In this document: piece by piece, positions 1-8,289 of the stretch
Layout: every line of letters begins with the position of its first letter
Numbering within the stretch: the stretch's first letter is position 1
Position numbers and translations under genes: made by a program
Source: CAZSNT01 sp964607765
Lineage (GTDB): Bacteria > Verrucomicrobiota > Lentisphaeria > Oligosphaerales > JABHEG01
Assembly (NCBI GenBank): GCA_964607765.1
Contig: CAZSNT010000062.1
Coordinates: 1 to 49,525 of the forward strand
Direction of reading: 5' to 3'
DNA: 49,525 nt
The notes under the pieces: model-generated
Databases searched by the model: none
What the model saw: the letters and a program-made list of their open reading frames with translations, nothing else
Told to the model about the DNA's origin: nothing

Positions 1-60
1 GGGCGAGTGCGGGGGGCGAGTGCGAGGGGCATGCGAGTGTCGAGGGGCGAGTGCGGGGGA
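1..60. repeat. degenerate GC-rich short tandem repeat
   Basis: The 11-mer GGGCGAGTGCG occurs at 1-11, 14-24 and 45-55, with a degenerate copy between. It lies downstream of the minus-strand gene ending at 166 and is cut by the window edge. The rest of the 1-165 gap holds a doubled ATCCGTTGGT and a 7-bp hairpin (122-128 with 139-145) that lacks a T-run on either strand. No gene is seen here. Confidence 0.6.
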
Positions 61-165
61 CGCGGACAGGGATGATCCAGCCATCCCCACATCCGTTGGT
101 CGGCCCTGTCATCCGTTGGTACCCCGGTCAATCGAGGAACCGGGGGGCGAGCGGGGGGGGGCGTT

Positions 166-1686
166 TCATCTCAGCACACGGAACGCCTCGCTCAGGCTTG
201 TGACGCCGCAGGCCGCGGCGCGCATGCCGTCGGCTGCGAGGGTGCGCATGCCGGACTGGATCGCAAGGCCGAGGAGTTGGTCCCTGGCTGCGCCTGTCAG
301 CAGGGCTTCCCTTATCTGGTCGTTGGTCTCGAGCAGCTCATGGATGGCGGCCCTGCCTCGGTAGCCGGCGTAACACTGGTCACAGCCTATCGGGCGTTTG
401 AACGCGGGCTCGTCCGGGAGAGAGTCGCTGCACTGGCCTGCCGCTGCGCGAATCCGTTCCAGCATGGCGTCTGACGGCGTGTCGGGCGCACTGCAGTGCT
501 TGCACAGCCGGCGCACAAGGCGCTGGCACGATATTCCAGTCAGCGCCGAGCCGAGCAGGAACGGCTCCACGCCCCAATCGCGCAGTCGCGTCAGCGCCGA
601 CACCGCGTCGTCCGCGTGCATTTGACCGAGCACGAGGTGTCCGGTAAGGGCTGCCTGACAGCACGCGTAAAGCACATCGCCGTCGCGCACGTCCGCGACC
701 AGAAGTACATCCGGGTCGTGGTGCATGGCTGACTGCAGCCCCCCGGCAATCGTCCAGCCCATCTTCTCCTGTACCTGGATCTGTATGGTGCCGGGCAGCA
801 CGTACTCGACCGGGTCCTCGACCGAGATCACTTTGACGTTCGGGTTCGTGACTTCACGAGCCAGGGAGTAGAGCACGGTCGTCTTGCCGGACCCCGTGGG
901 ACCGGTTACGAGCACCAAGCCGTGGCGCCGGCCCAGCCACGTGCGGAAGCGCGAGTCCATGTCCGGGGTCAGGCCGAGCTGGTCCAGCGACAGCAGTGCG
1001 CTGTCCGTGTCCAGCAATCGCCCGGTCAGCGTCTCACCGAAGAACGACGGCACGGTAGCCACGCGCAGGTGCAGGTTGCGTTTGCCGATCGTGAATGGGA
1101 TGCGGCCGTTCTGCGGCAGACGCGTCTGGAGCAGGTCCAGGTCCGCAAGTGCTTTGAATCCCGCAGTGAGCACGGGACGCAGGGCGCCAGCGAAACGCCG
1201 CGCCTCCTGCAACACGCCATCGACGCGCAGACGCAGCAACACGTGTGCGTCACTGCCTTTGCCGAACGGGTCGAGGTGGATGTCGCTGGCGTGCGACACA
1301 AAGGCATGCGCGATGATCAGCAAGACCAACTCGCGCACCTTCTTCTCGGTCGAGTCGGCCGTCGCGTGCTCCGCCCGCTCTTCACACGTGATCGGCCATC
1401 TGTCCAGATCCACCCGGTCACGGAAGAACGCCAGTTCACGTTCCAGCTCGTCCGGGGGCGCTTCAGAGTACGAGGCAGGGCTGCGGCGGAGGTAGGCGTC
1501 GAGGTCCCGCCTGCGGAAGCGCCACTGCCGTCCCACTTTGAACGCTCGGAGTTTGCCCTGGTCGAGGAACCGGTACACGGTGGAGTTGCTGACGTCCAGG
1601 AACTGCGCTGCCTGCGTCAGGGTCAGCAGCTCGTCATCGCCGGCCTTGCCCGTGTCTGTGGCGTCATTCTTCTGGTCCTTGGTCAT
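166..1686 (-). CDS. excisionase-type HTH fused to PilB/GspE-like ATPase
   Basis: This 506-residue protein joins a helix-turn-helix of the excisionase/MerR class (about residues 19-70, including LTQAAQFLDVSNSTVYRFL and FKVGRQWRFRRRDLDAYL) to a type II secretion/type IV pilus assembly ATPase. The ATPase part has the N2 signature ASDIHLDP...RVDGVL, an intact Walker A (GPTGSGKTT, near 262-270), an Asp box (SVEDPVEYVLPG) and a CxxC...CxxC zinc motif near 393 (CKHC, CDQC). Two features depart from the family. The Walker B GEIRD reads ADVRD, and the usual arginine-rich LRSxLRQDPD reads LQSAMHHDPD. Nucleotide binding looks intact while hydrolysis may be weakened. The start has GGAGGAA seven bases upstream and a good promoter. 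No other pilus or secretion genes are adjacent. A DNA-associated or regulatory role is inference; an ordinary pilus ATPase with an extra domain is the alternative. Confidence 0.85.
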   Translation of the reverse strand: MTKDQKNDATDTGKAGDDELLTLTQAAQFLDVSNSTVYRFLDQGKLRAFKVGRQWRFRRRDLDAYLRRSPASYSEAPPDELERELAFFRDRVDLDRWPITCEERAEHATADSTEKKVRELVLLIIAHAFVSHASDIHLDPFGKGSDAHVLLRLRVDGVLQEARRFAGALRPVLTAGFKALADLDLLQTRLPQNGRIPFTIGKRNLHLRVATVPSFFGETLTGRLLDTDSALLSLDQLGLTPDMDSRFRTWLGRRHGLVLVTGPTGSGKTTVLYSLAREVTNPNVKVISVEDPVEYVLPGTIQIQVQEKMGWTIAGGLQSAMHHDPDVLLVADVRDGDVLYACCQAALTGHLVLGQMHADDAVSALTRLRDWGVEPFLLGSALTGISCQRLVRRLCKHCSAPDTPSDAMLERIRAAAGQCSDSLPDEPAFKRPIGCDQCYAGYRGRAAIHELLETNDQIREALLTGAARDQLLGLAIQSGMRTLAADGMRAAACGVTSLSEAFRVLR

Positions 1687-1744
1687 GTCACGGTTCCTCC
1701 AATATCACCGTCGTGTCGTGAGTATTCAGAACCTGCTATAGCTA

Positions 1745-1772
1745 ACTATAGATGCTTCTGAGTAGTTTGCAA
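1745..1772 (-). promoter_or_regulatory. sigma70-like promoter for the HTH-ATPase gene
   Basis: Reading the minus strand, a -35 TTGCAA (1767-1772) is followed after 16 bases by a -10 TATAGT (1745-1750). The -10 sits inside a doubled palindrome, CTATAG at 1736-1741 and 1746-1751, spaced one helical turn apart. That could be an operator, possibly for the HTH domain of the gene it precedes (inference). The rest of the 1687-1955 gap shows no gene. Confidence 0.5.
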
Positions 1773-1955
1773 GCCGTGGGGCGGGGCGCGGCCTCGGCGG
1801 GTCGCGCTGCGGTGTGGAGAAAGGAACAGCCTCGAGGGGTGGGGGTCGGTCTGGATTTCGGGTGGATCCGGCGCTACATTGGGGGCTTTTGTAACGGCTT
1901 TTTGGGGCCGCAGCGTTGGCGGCGGCCCGAGCAGTTGTGATGCAGGAGGCATCCG

Positions 1956-4637
1956 ATGACGTCTGAAGGCATGGCCAAGGCTTACAGTCCGAGCGAGGTG
2001 GAAGCGAAGTGGTACGACGAGTGGGAGCGTCGTGGCTATTTCCGCGCCTCGGCTGACAGTGAGCGAGCGCCTTACACCATTGTCATTCCGCCCCCGAACG
2101 TGACGGGCGTGCTGACGCTGGGGCATGTGCTGAACAACACGCTGCAGGATATCCTGATCCGCTGGGAGAAGATGCGCGGCCGTGAGGCGTGCTGGGTGCC
2201 GGGCACGGATCACGCGGGGATAGCGACGCAGTCGAAGGTCGAGGCGTTCCTGCGCGAGTCGGAGAACGTGACCCGCTACGACCTGGGGCGCGAGCGTTTT
2301 TTGGAACGTGTCTGGGAGTGGAAGGAGACGCACGGCGGGAAGATTATCCAGCAGCTGCGGCGTCTGGGCACTTCCTGTGACTGGGAGCGTGAGTGCTTCA
2401 CGCTCGACGCCGGTCTCTCCGAAGCGGTGAAGGAGGTCTTTGTCCGTCTGTACGAGCGGGGCTTGATCTACAAGGGTCACCGCATCATCAACTGGTGTCC
2501 GAAATCGCGGACAGCGCTTTCCGACGAGGAAGTGCTGTACCGGGAGGAGCAGGGCAATCTGTGGTATTTCCGGTACCCGAGCAAGGACGGCACGACGCAC
2601 GTGACCGTGGCGACGACGCGTCCCGAGACCATGTTGGGCGACACGGGCGTGGCGGTGCATCCGGAGGATCCGCGTTACAAGGACCTGATCGGCAAGACGT
2701 TGATTCTGCCGTTGGTCAACCGCGAGATCCCGGTTGTTGCGGACAGTTTTGTTGATCCGGAATTCGGCACGGGCGCGGTGAAGGTCACGCCGGCTCACGA
2801 TCCGAACGACTACGAGATCGGGCTGCGCCACGACCTGCCCAAGATCAACGTGATGAATGACGACGGCAGCATGAACGCGGACGCCGGAGCCCAGTTCGAG
2901 GGGATGGACCGCGCCGTCTGCCGCGCTGCGGTCGTCGAGCAGATCGAGGCGTTGGGGTTGTTGGAGAAGATTGAGGATCATGTGCACCAAGTCGGCTTCT
3001 CGGAGCGCGGCGATGTGCCGGTCGAGCCGCGGCTGTCCGAGCAGTGGTTTGTGAAGATGAAGCCGTTGGCCGAGCCTGCTCTGAAGGCTGTGCTGGACGG
3101 GCGCGTGCGCTTCCACCCGGAACGCTGGGTGAAGACGTACCGGCACTGGATGGAGAATATCCGGGACTGGTGTATCAGCCGGCAGCTGTGGTGGGGACAC
3201 CGTATTCCCGCCTACACCTGTGACGGGTGCGATCACATTGTTGTTGCGCGGACGGACCCGGACGCGTGCCCGGAGTGCGGCTGTACGCGTTTGGTGCAGG
3301 AAGAGGACGTTCTGGATACGTGGTTCAGCTCGTGGCTCTGGCCGTTCTCGGTGTTCGGCTGGCCGGAGCAGAACGCGGAGTTGGCCAGCTTCTATCCGAC
3401 GCACTCGCTGGTGACCGGCCCGGACATCATTTTCTTCTGGGTGGCTCGGATGATTATGGCCGGGCTCGAGTTCATGGGCGACATTCCGTTCGAGGATGTG
3501 TACTTCACGTCCATCATCCGCGACGACACCGGGCGGAAGATGTCGAAGAGCCTGAACAACTCGCCCGACCCGCTGGACGTGATAGCCACCTACGGCGCGG
3601 ATGCGCTGCGCTTCACCATGATCTACATTGCGCCGGTTGGTCAGGACATCCGGTACAGCAATGAGAAGTGCGAGATCGGCCGGAATTTTGCGAACAAGAT
3701 CTGGAACGCGGTGCGGTTCCGGGACCGTCAGGGCCCGTGCAGCGCGGACTGGGCCTGTCTGGACGGGCTGCAGGCGGCTGACCTGCGCGCGGACGACAGG
3801 TGGATTCTGGCGCGGCTGGACGGAACTGTCCGGGATGTGACCGAGGCACTGTCGCGGTTCCGTTTCCACGAACTGTCGCGGCTGCTCTACGATTTCGTGT
3901 GGAGTGAGTTCTGCGACTGGTACCTGGAGTCGGCCAAAGCAGTGTTCAATTCGGACGATGCGCAGCAGAAGGCGACGACACTCCGTGTTTTCGATCATGT
4001 TCTCGGCACATTGCTGCGCCTGCTGCATCCGGTCATGCCTTTTGTCACGGAGGAACTCTATCATCAGGCCGGTTTTGCGCCCGAGAGCGAGTCGATCATG
4101 TGCATGTCGTGGCCGGAGCCGAAGGATGCCGCCACGCTGGCGGCGCTGGGCTGCACGCCGGAGTTGGTGTCGCAGGTGACGGCCAAGTTCGAGCTTATCC
4201 GCGGCGTGCGCAATGTGCGTTCCAGCTACCTGGTCCCGCCGTCGCGGAAGATCAAGGTGATCATTGCGCCGCCGTCCCCCGACTCGGTGGCGTTCCTGAC
4301 GCACGATCTGGTGGCGCTGCGTGCGTTGCTGTACGCGTCGGAAGTGATTCTGGATGCTGACTATGCGCCGTCCGGGCCGACCGGCGTTGCGGTTGGCGAT
4401 TTGGGCACGGCTTACATTCCGTTGGCCGGTGTGATCGATGTGGCCAAGGAGCGCGCGCGGTTGCAGAAGCAGGCCGAGGAAGCGACATCGTTCATCGATA
4501 AGGCGAACCGGAAGCTGGCGAACGAGCGGTTTGTGTCGCGCGCTCCCGAGCATGTTGTGGAGCTCGAGCGTTCGCGTCTGGCCGAGTCCTGCGAGCGTCT
4601 GGAGCGTGTGCGCGAGCAGCTCGAGGCGTTGTCGTAA
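1956..4637 (+). CDS. valS: valine--tRNA ligase
   Basis: The protein charges tRNA-Val with valine in the cytoplasm. Its 893 residues match the bacterial ValS length. The class I HIGH element appears as TLGHVLNN after PPPNVTGVL, and the KMSKS loop as GRKMSKSLNN. The CP1 editing domain is recognisable from TTRPETMLGDTGVAVHP and GTGAVKVTPAHDPNDYEIG. A zinc ribbon (CDGC...CPEC) lies near the middle of the chain. The C-terminal 70 residues form the charged coiled-coil arm typical of ValS, starting at VDVAKERARLQKQ. AGGAGG at 1944-1949 is six bases before the ATG. It is separated by about 90 bp from the next gene on the same strand and may be co-transcribed with it. Nothing is missing from the catalytic or editing motifs. 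Confidence 0.97.
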   Translation: MTSEGMAKAYSPSEVEAKWYDEWERRGYFRASADSERAPYTIVIPPPNVTGVLTLGHVLNNTLQDILIRWEKMRGREACWVPGTDHAGIATQSKVEAFLRESENVTRYDLGRERFLERVWEWKETHGGKIIQQLRRLGTSCDWERECFTLDAGLSEAVKEVFVRLYERGLIYKGHRIINWCPKSRTALSDEEVLYREEQGNLWYFRYPSKDGTTHVTVATTRPETMLGDTGVAVHPEDPRYKDLIGKTLILPLVNREIPVVADSFVDPEFGTGAVKVTPAHDPNDYEIGLRHDLPKINVMNDDGSMNADAGAQFEGMDRAVCRAAVVEQIEALGLLEKIEDHVHQVGFSERGDVPVEPRLSEQWFVKMKPLAEPALKAVLDGRVRFHPERWVKTYRHWMENIRDWCISRQLWWGHRIPAYTCDGCDHIVVARTDPDACPECGCTRLVQEEDVLDTWFSSWLWPFSVFGWPEQNAELASFYPTHSLVTGPDIIFFWVARMIMAGLEFMGDIPFEDVYFTSIIRDDTGRKMSKSLNNSPDPLDVIATYGADALRFTMIYIAPVGQDIRYSNEKCEIGRNFANKIWNAVRFRDRQGPCSADWACLDGLQAADLRADDRWILARLDGTVRDVTEALSRFRFHELSRLLYDFVWSEFCDWYLESAKAVFNSDDAQQKATTLRVFDHVLGTLLRLLHPVMPFVTEELYHQAGFAPESESIMCMSWPEPKDAATLAALGCTPELVSQVTAKFELIRGVRNVRSSYLVPPSRKIKVIIAPPSPDSVAFLTHDLVALRALLYASEVILDADYAPSGPTGVAVGDLGTAYIPLAGVIDVAKERARLQKQAEEATSFIDKANRKLANERFVSRAPEHVVELERSRLAESCERLERVREQLEALS

Positions 4638-4726
4638 GCGCTGTTCGGCAGCTGGCGCGGAGACACAGAGGCACGAATTGGATTGTGGTTTGGATTACGG
4701 TCCGAGAGCAGAGGAAGGATTGCAGA

Positions 4727-4951
4727 ATGGACGACAAGATCAAAGAAGTTCTCGAGGAATTGCGTGGTGCGCTTCAGGCGGACGGCGGCGATCTGGAGTT
4801 GGTGAGCATCGAGGGTGCGAACGTCCTGCTCAAGCTCAAGGGCGCGTGTGGCTGCTGCCCCCACGCCCAGATGACGCTGAAGAACGGGATCGAGCGGATC
4901 TTGCGCGAGAAGGTCAGCGAGGACATCGTAGTGGAACGCGCCGAGGGGTGA
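4727..4951 (+). CDS. NifU-like C-terminal domain Fe-S scaffold protein
   Basis: This 74-residue protein is a stand-alone NifU C-terminal (NFU) domain that carries and delivers Fe-S clusters in the cytoplasm. The diagnostic cluster-binding CxxC is Cys41-Gly-Cys-Cys44 in KGACGCCPHAQMTLKNGIE, preceded by the family's LQADGGDLELVSI strand-turn. The ATG at 4727 is chosen because GAGGAAGGA (4711-4719) stands upstream; an upstream GTG at 4685 lacks a ribosome binding site and adds non-homologous residues. No isc or suf genes are in view, so its client proteins are unknown. The radical SAM enzyme encoded at 12212 is one possible local client, but that link is only a guess. Confidence 0.92.
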   Translation: MDDKIKEVLEELRGALQADGGDLELVSIEGANVLLKLKGACGCCPHAQMTLKNGIERILREKVSEDIVVERAEG

Positions 4952-5052
4952 TGCGCGGTGCGCGGTGCAGGATGCGGGATGCAGGGACCATGTCCTTCGT
5001 CCCTGTCCTCGACCGTGCGCGAGGTGTGAGGCGTTGTGAAGGCGTGAGGGCG
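4952..5052. repeat. degenerate heptamer-type repeats between NFU gene and ilvN
   Basis: The gap contains GCGCGGT twice in a row followed by GCAGGAT/GCGGGAT/GCAGGG, all in 7-base steps, and then GTGAGGC/GTGAAGGC/GTGAGGGC-type copies running up to the ilvN start. It resembles the short-period arrays in other gaps of this window. A promoter for ilvN was not recognised. Confidence 0.4.
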
Positions 5053-5059
5053 TAGGAAC

Positions 5060-5590
5060 ATGAGACACACGATTTCGGTGCTGGTGGAGAACAAGTTCGG
5101 CGTGCTCGCGCGCATTGCGGGGTTGTTCAGTGGTCGTGGCTTCAACATCGACAGCCTGACGGTTGGGCCGACGCAGGACGAGACGCTGTCGAAGATGACG
5201 ATCGTGACGACCGGCGATGACGCGGTGTTGGAGCAGATCGACAAGCAGCTGAACAAGCTGGTGAACGTGATCAAAGTGACCGACCTGACCGCGAGCGGTT
5301 TCGTGGCCAGGGAACTGATGCTGATCAAGGTCCGGGCCCCGGGCGAGATGCGCAACGAGGTCATTCAGGTTGCGAACATCTTCAAGGCGAGCATCGTTCA
5401 CGTGGAGCACGAGGCACTGATCATCGAGGTGACGGGGCGCTCTGAGAAGCTTGATGCTTTCATCAGCCTGATGGAGAAGTTCGGCATCATCGAGCTGGCC
5501 CGGACAGGGCGTGTTGCCTTGGCACGGGCGCCGCAGCCGACCGAGACGCTGGACGTGATTCCCAGCTACCTGAGCGACACGTCACGCTGA
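5060..5590 (+). CDS. ilvN: acetolactate synthase small (regulatory) subunit
   Basis: The product is the regulatory subunit that gives valine feedback control to acetolactate synthase in branched-chain amino acid synthesis. Its 176 residues are the usual IlvH/IlvN length. An N-terminal ACT domain starts HTISVLVENKFGVLARIAGLFSGRGFNIDSL, and the C-terminal domain carries RELMLIKV and the ending ELARTGRVALAR typical of the family. The start has GAGGG and AGGA within ten bases of the ATG at 5060. The catalytic subunit gene (ilvB) is not adjacent, which is unusual because the pair is commonly an operon. The last nine bases overlap the 3' end of the convergent kinase gene. Confidence 0.95.
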   Translation: MRHTISVLVENKFGVLARIAGLFSGRGFNIDSLTVGPTQDETLSKMTIVTTGDDAVLEQIDKQLNKLVNVIKVTDLTASGFVARELMLIKVRAPGEMRNEVIQVANIFKASIVHVEHEALIIEVTGRSEKLDAFISLMEKFGIIELARTGRVALARAPQPTETLDVIPSYLSDTSR

Positions 5591-7177
5591 CGTGCGGCCT
5601 TCGATGGCTTCACGCAGTTTCTCTCTGAGGTCCCTGGCGCGGTAGGGTTTCTGGATGAACCCGGCGAGTCCCTCTTCGTTGAAACGTTCTGCCGCCTGCA
5701 TGGCGTCGTAGCCGCTGGAGAGGATTACGGGCGTCTCCGCGGACAGGGCCCGCAGTTCTCTGTAGGTTTCCTGCCCGCTCATGCGCGGCATGGTCAGATC
5801 GAGCAACACGACGGCAATGTCGTTCCTGTACTTGCCGAACACGTCCATGCCGGCAATGCCGTCCTTTGCGGTGAGTACAGCGAAGCCCATCTTCTCCAGA
5901 ATACGCTTTGTGACACTCCGCACCAGTTCCTCGTCGTCGATCACCAGCACGAGCCCGCTGCCCTGCCAGTCCGCAGCCGTCAGCTGTTTCTGCGGCAGTT
6001 CCTGGGCGGGTACGGGCGCGACAGGGAAGACCACGGTGAACGTCGAGCCCATGCCCGCTTCGCTCTCCACATGCACGGCGCCATCATGGCCGCGTGCGAT
6101 TCCCAGCACGGCCGGCAGTCCCAGGCCGCGGCCCGTGAATTTGGTGGAGTAGAACGGATCGAAGATTCTGTTCTTGTTTTCGTCGTCGATTCCCGATCCG
6201 GTATCCTTCACCTGCAGGCACACGTAGTTGCCTTGAGGCCGCTCCTCGGCCAGGTATGTCTGCGCGAAGAAGCTCTGGTCGCACATCCGCGTGCGCGTGG
6301 TGATGGTGATCGTTCCCGTGCCGTCGCCAAAGGCGTCGGAGGCATTGGTCACCAAGTTCAGGATCACCTGCCGCAGCTGTGCGACATCGCCCTGGATTGG
6401 CGGGAGTTCGTCGGCCAGGTCGAATCTGAGGGACACCTTTTTTGAGACGGATGCGTCAAGCAACGGCTCCATGGACCGCAGCAGCTCGTTCATGCTCAGG
6501 GACTGGATGACGAATCTGCCTCTGCCGGAGTAGGCCAGCATCTGTTTGCAGAGCTCCGCGGCGCTCTGTGCGGCCTGTTGGATCTCCTCGATCATGTCAC
6601 GGACCGGCGACGTTACAGCCAGCTCTTTGATGCTGAGGTCGGCGTTACCCAGAATGCCCATCAGCAGGTTATTGAAGTCATGGGCTATACCGCCGGCGAG
6701 CAGCCCCAGGCTTTCCAGCTTCTGCATCTGCTGCATGCGTTCGTCGTTGGCCAGACGTTCTTCCTCGGCCTGCAGCTGGTCACGGACTTCCCGGAGTTCG
6801 GCGAACCGGGCTGCGGTCAACGCCAGCGTGCCGCATACGGAGGCGGGGTCGAGGTCCAACGGCAACAATGCCGAAGCGCCCGTTGCGGCGGCCAGCCGCG
6901 CAGCATCGCTGTTCGGCGCTTCCGCGAGGACAACAACAGGCAGGGAATGTGCCGTGCAGACCGCGGCCACGCGGTCGGGCGCGGCGTCGGGCAACGGGGA
7001 GGGCAAGACGACGGCTGCGACATTCGCAGCATCGGAACCGGTGGCGAGTCCTGCAGTGCTGCCGGCGGAAGAGAGCGGCGTGGTAACGACCGTGTGGCCC
7101 TGGCTTTGCAGGTGGTCTGCCAGTCTGTTCACCTGCGCGCTGTCGTCAGCAATCAACAGAACGCTCAGCGCTGCCAT
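5582..7177 (-). CDS. cytoplasmic hybrid histidine kinase with degenerate N-terminal receiver
   Basis: This 531-residue protein has three parts and no membrane segment. Residues 1-125 fold like a receiver (SVLLIADDSAQVNRLADHL) but lack the phosphorylatable Asp; the expected strand reads VVLPSPLP. A coiled linker leads to a HisKA domain with His166 in GLLAGGIAHDFNN, then a HATPase domain (NLVTNASDAF, DTGSGIDDENKNRIFDPFYSTK, GRGLGLPAVLGIARGHDG). The C-terminal receiver is intact (VLVIDDEELV, VVLLDLTMPRMSG, FIQKPY). This is the NtrB-like class with a C-terminal receiver. No output regulator is adjacent, so its target is unknown. The gene is convergent with ilvN, overlapping it by nine bases. Confidence 0.9.
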   Translation of the reverse strand: MAALSVLLIADDSAQVNRLADHLQSQGHTVVTTPLSSAGSTAGLATGSDAANVAAVVLPSPLPDAAPDRVAAVCTAHSLPVVVLAEAPNSDAARLAAATGASALLPLDLDPASVCGTLALTAARFAELREVRDQLQAEEERLANDERMQQMQKLESLGLLAGGIAHDFNNLLMGILGNADLSIKELAVTSPVRDMIEEIQQAAQSAAELCKQMLAYSGRGRFVIQSLSMNELLRSMEPLLDASVSKKVSLRFDLADELPPIQGDVAQLRQVILNLVTNASDAFGDGTGTITITTRTRMCDQSFFAQTYLAEERPQGNYVCLQVKDTGSGIDDENKNRIFDPFYSTKFTGRGLGLPAVLGIARGHDGAVHVESEAGMGSTFTVVFPVAPVPAQELPQKQLTAADWQGSGLVLVIDDEELVRSVTKRILEKMGFAVLTAKDGIAGMDVFGKYRNDIAVVLLDLTMPRMSGQETYRELRALSAETPVILSSGYDAMQAAERFNEEGLAGFIQKPYRARDLREKLREAIEGRTSA

Positions 7178-7539
7178 CGACCAGGCTCCTTCTCATCGGG
7201 CTACAGGCGGGGGTGCCCTCACTCACCGTTGCTGCCATCTGTGTGAACCACAGAAACTTAGTGCCACCTGTTTCCTGTCGCAAGGTGACAGGTGTACAGG
7301 TGTCGGCAGCGCTGTGCGGGGCGACGGCTGTCCCGGCATGCGGCCACTCAGGTTTTCCACAACACATGGCGCTTAGCAGGGCGAGTGCCACGATCGACGG
7401 AAGTCGTACGTAACGTGCTTTGCAGCAATCGTGTTTGACGCAGTTCTGCCTTGGATACGCGGCGCAGAAAAGGGCGTTGCGCACCGTCACGGGTGCGCAA
7501 TGTGAGGGGAAAGCCACACGATTTGGAGGGCCTGGCGGA
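7178..7539. other. non-coding gap between kinase and lipoprotein A
   Basis: This 362-base gap holds the leader of the minus-strand kinase gene and the 3' flank of the lipoprotein gene. It includes a direct repeat of ACAGGTGT near 7286-7302 facing an inverted CACCTG, and the hairpin listed at 7477-7500. ORFs here are composition artefacts. No promoter could be assigned with confidence. Confidence 0.5.
7477..7500 (-). terminator. hairpin downstream of lipoprotein A
   Basis: A perfect 9-bp stem, TTGCGCACC (7477-7485) with GGTGCGCAA (7492-7500), closes a six-base loop 40 bases past the lipoprotein stop. Read on the minus strand it is followed by CGCCCTTTTC, a poor U-tract, so termination is likely but not certain. 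Confidence 0.4.
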
Positions 7540-8289
7540 TCAGTACAGCAGGTTGCCGCAGAGGTCGTAGGCAGCATCCTGGTACAGATCGAGACAGATC
7601 AGCGACAGGGCGAAGTCGAAGATCTGCGAGGGGTCGATCCCCAGCCGCAGGTAGAAGCCGGTGTGCAGAATGAACGGTTCCGGAATGGCGATCTCCGCAG
7701 AGATGCACTCCCAGTCCTGCCAGCCGCACGGGAAGAACGGCAAAGCCCTGTAGGACCACACAGGTTCGAAACGCCAGGGCACATAGCAGTGCTGCGGCTC
7801 AGGGTCGAAGATCATGGTCTTGGCGGGAATGTGACAGAAAGGAGCGCCGAGCTCGCGCATATGCCTGTGCCAGCCTTCCATCTCGTTGTGGGGGATTTTG
7901 TAGATGCTGGGATAGATCGGCTCCTGCCAGATGGCCACATGGTGGAACGGCCCCAGGCCGATCTTCCGTCTGGCGTCGGCCATCACGCCGCACGCACGCC
8001 GGTCCCATTCGAGGTCAGTGGTGAGCTTGCCCAGAAGCCCGAGGTGGGCAAAGTCGCTGGCCTGCAGATAGATGCCGCCTGTGGGCGGGATGGGGCCGCG
8101 TGCTTTTGCCCTATAGTTCTCGCAGGCTACCGGCGTCACGGCTCCGATGGCGAACGTGCCGATATCGGCGAAGTCGTCCCGGACATTGAGGAAATAGCCG
8201 CAGCCGGTGGTCAGGCCCATTGCGGCGACCATTCCGACTGCGAGAACGCCTCGCAGGCATCGACTGACTGGGCTGTGATTGATGCTCAT
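7540..8289 (-). CDS. putative lipoprotein of unknown function (paralogue A)
   Basis: The function is not recognised. The protein is 249 residues if it starts at 8289, where GGGAG precedes the ATG; a longer ORF reaches 8457 but adds unrelated residues. An N-terminal hydrophobic stretch ends in LTTGC with Cys30 as the probable lipidation site; the lipobox is atypical, with Thr at -3. The mature part begins GCGYFLNVRDDFADIG and contains WDRR, GLGPF, YKIPH, GWQDWE, PEPFILHTGFYLRLG and DLYQDAAY. All of these are shared with the lipoprotein encoded at 39718-40467, which has exactly the same length and is identical at roughly half the positions by eye. A periplasm-facing membrane anchor is likely. 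A promoter-like TATAGT lies at 8428-8433 on the same strand. Confidence 0.8.
   Translation of the reverse strand: MSINHSPVSRCLRGVLAVGMVAAMGLTTGCGYFLNVRDDFADIGTFAIGAVTPVACENYRAKARGPIPPTGGIYLQASDFAHLGLLGKLTTDLEWDRRACGVMADARRKIGLGPFHHVAIWQEPIYPSIYKIPHNEMEGWHRHMRELGAPFCHIPAKTMIFDPEPQHCYVPWRFEPVWSYRALPFFPCGWQDWECISAEIAIPEPFILHTGFYLRLGIDPSQIFDFALSLICLDLYQDAAYDLCGNLLY

Noticed and set aside
122..145. 7-bp hairpin as a terminator for the HTH-ATPase gene
   Set aside because: There is no T-run on the minus strand and it is embedded in GC-rich repeats.
1752..1940. 62-residue plus ORF upstream of valS
   Set aside because: No ribosome binding site, and it overlaps the -35 region of the divergent promoter.
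1746..4553. 935-residue open frame antisense to valS
   Set aside because: The product is Arg/His/Gln-rich with no domain, lies exactly opposite valS, and is the usual result of high-GC codon bias.
7146..7577. 143-residue minus ORF in the kinase-lipoprotein gap
   Set aside because: Overlaps the starts and ends of both neighbours and has no protein-like pattern.
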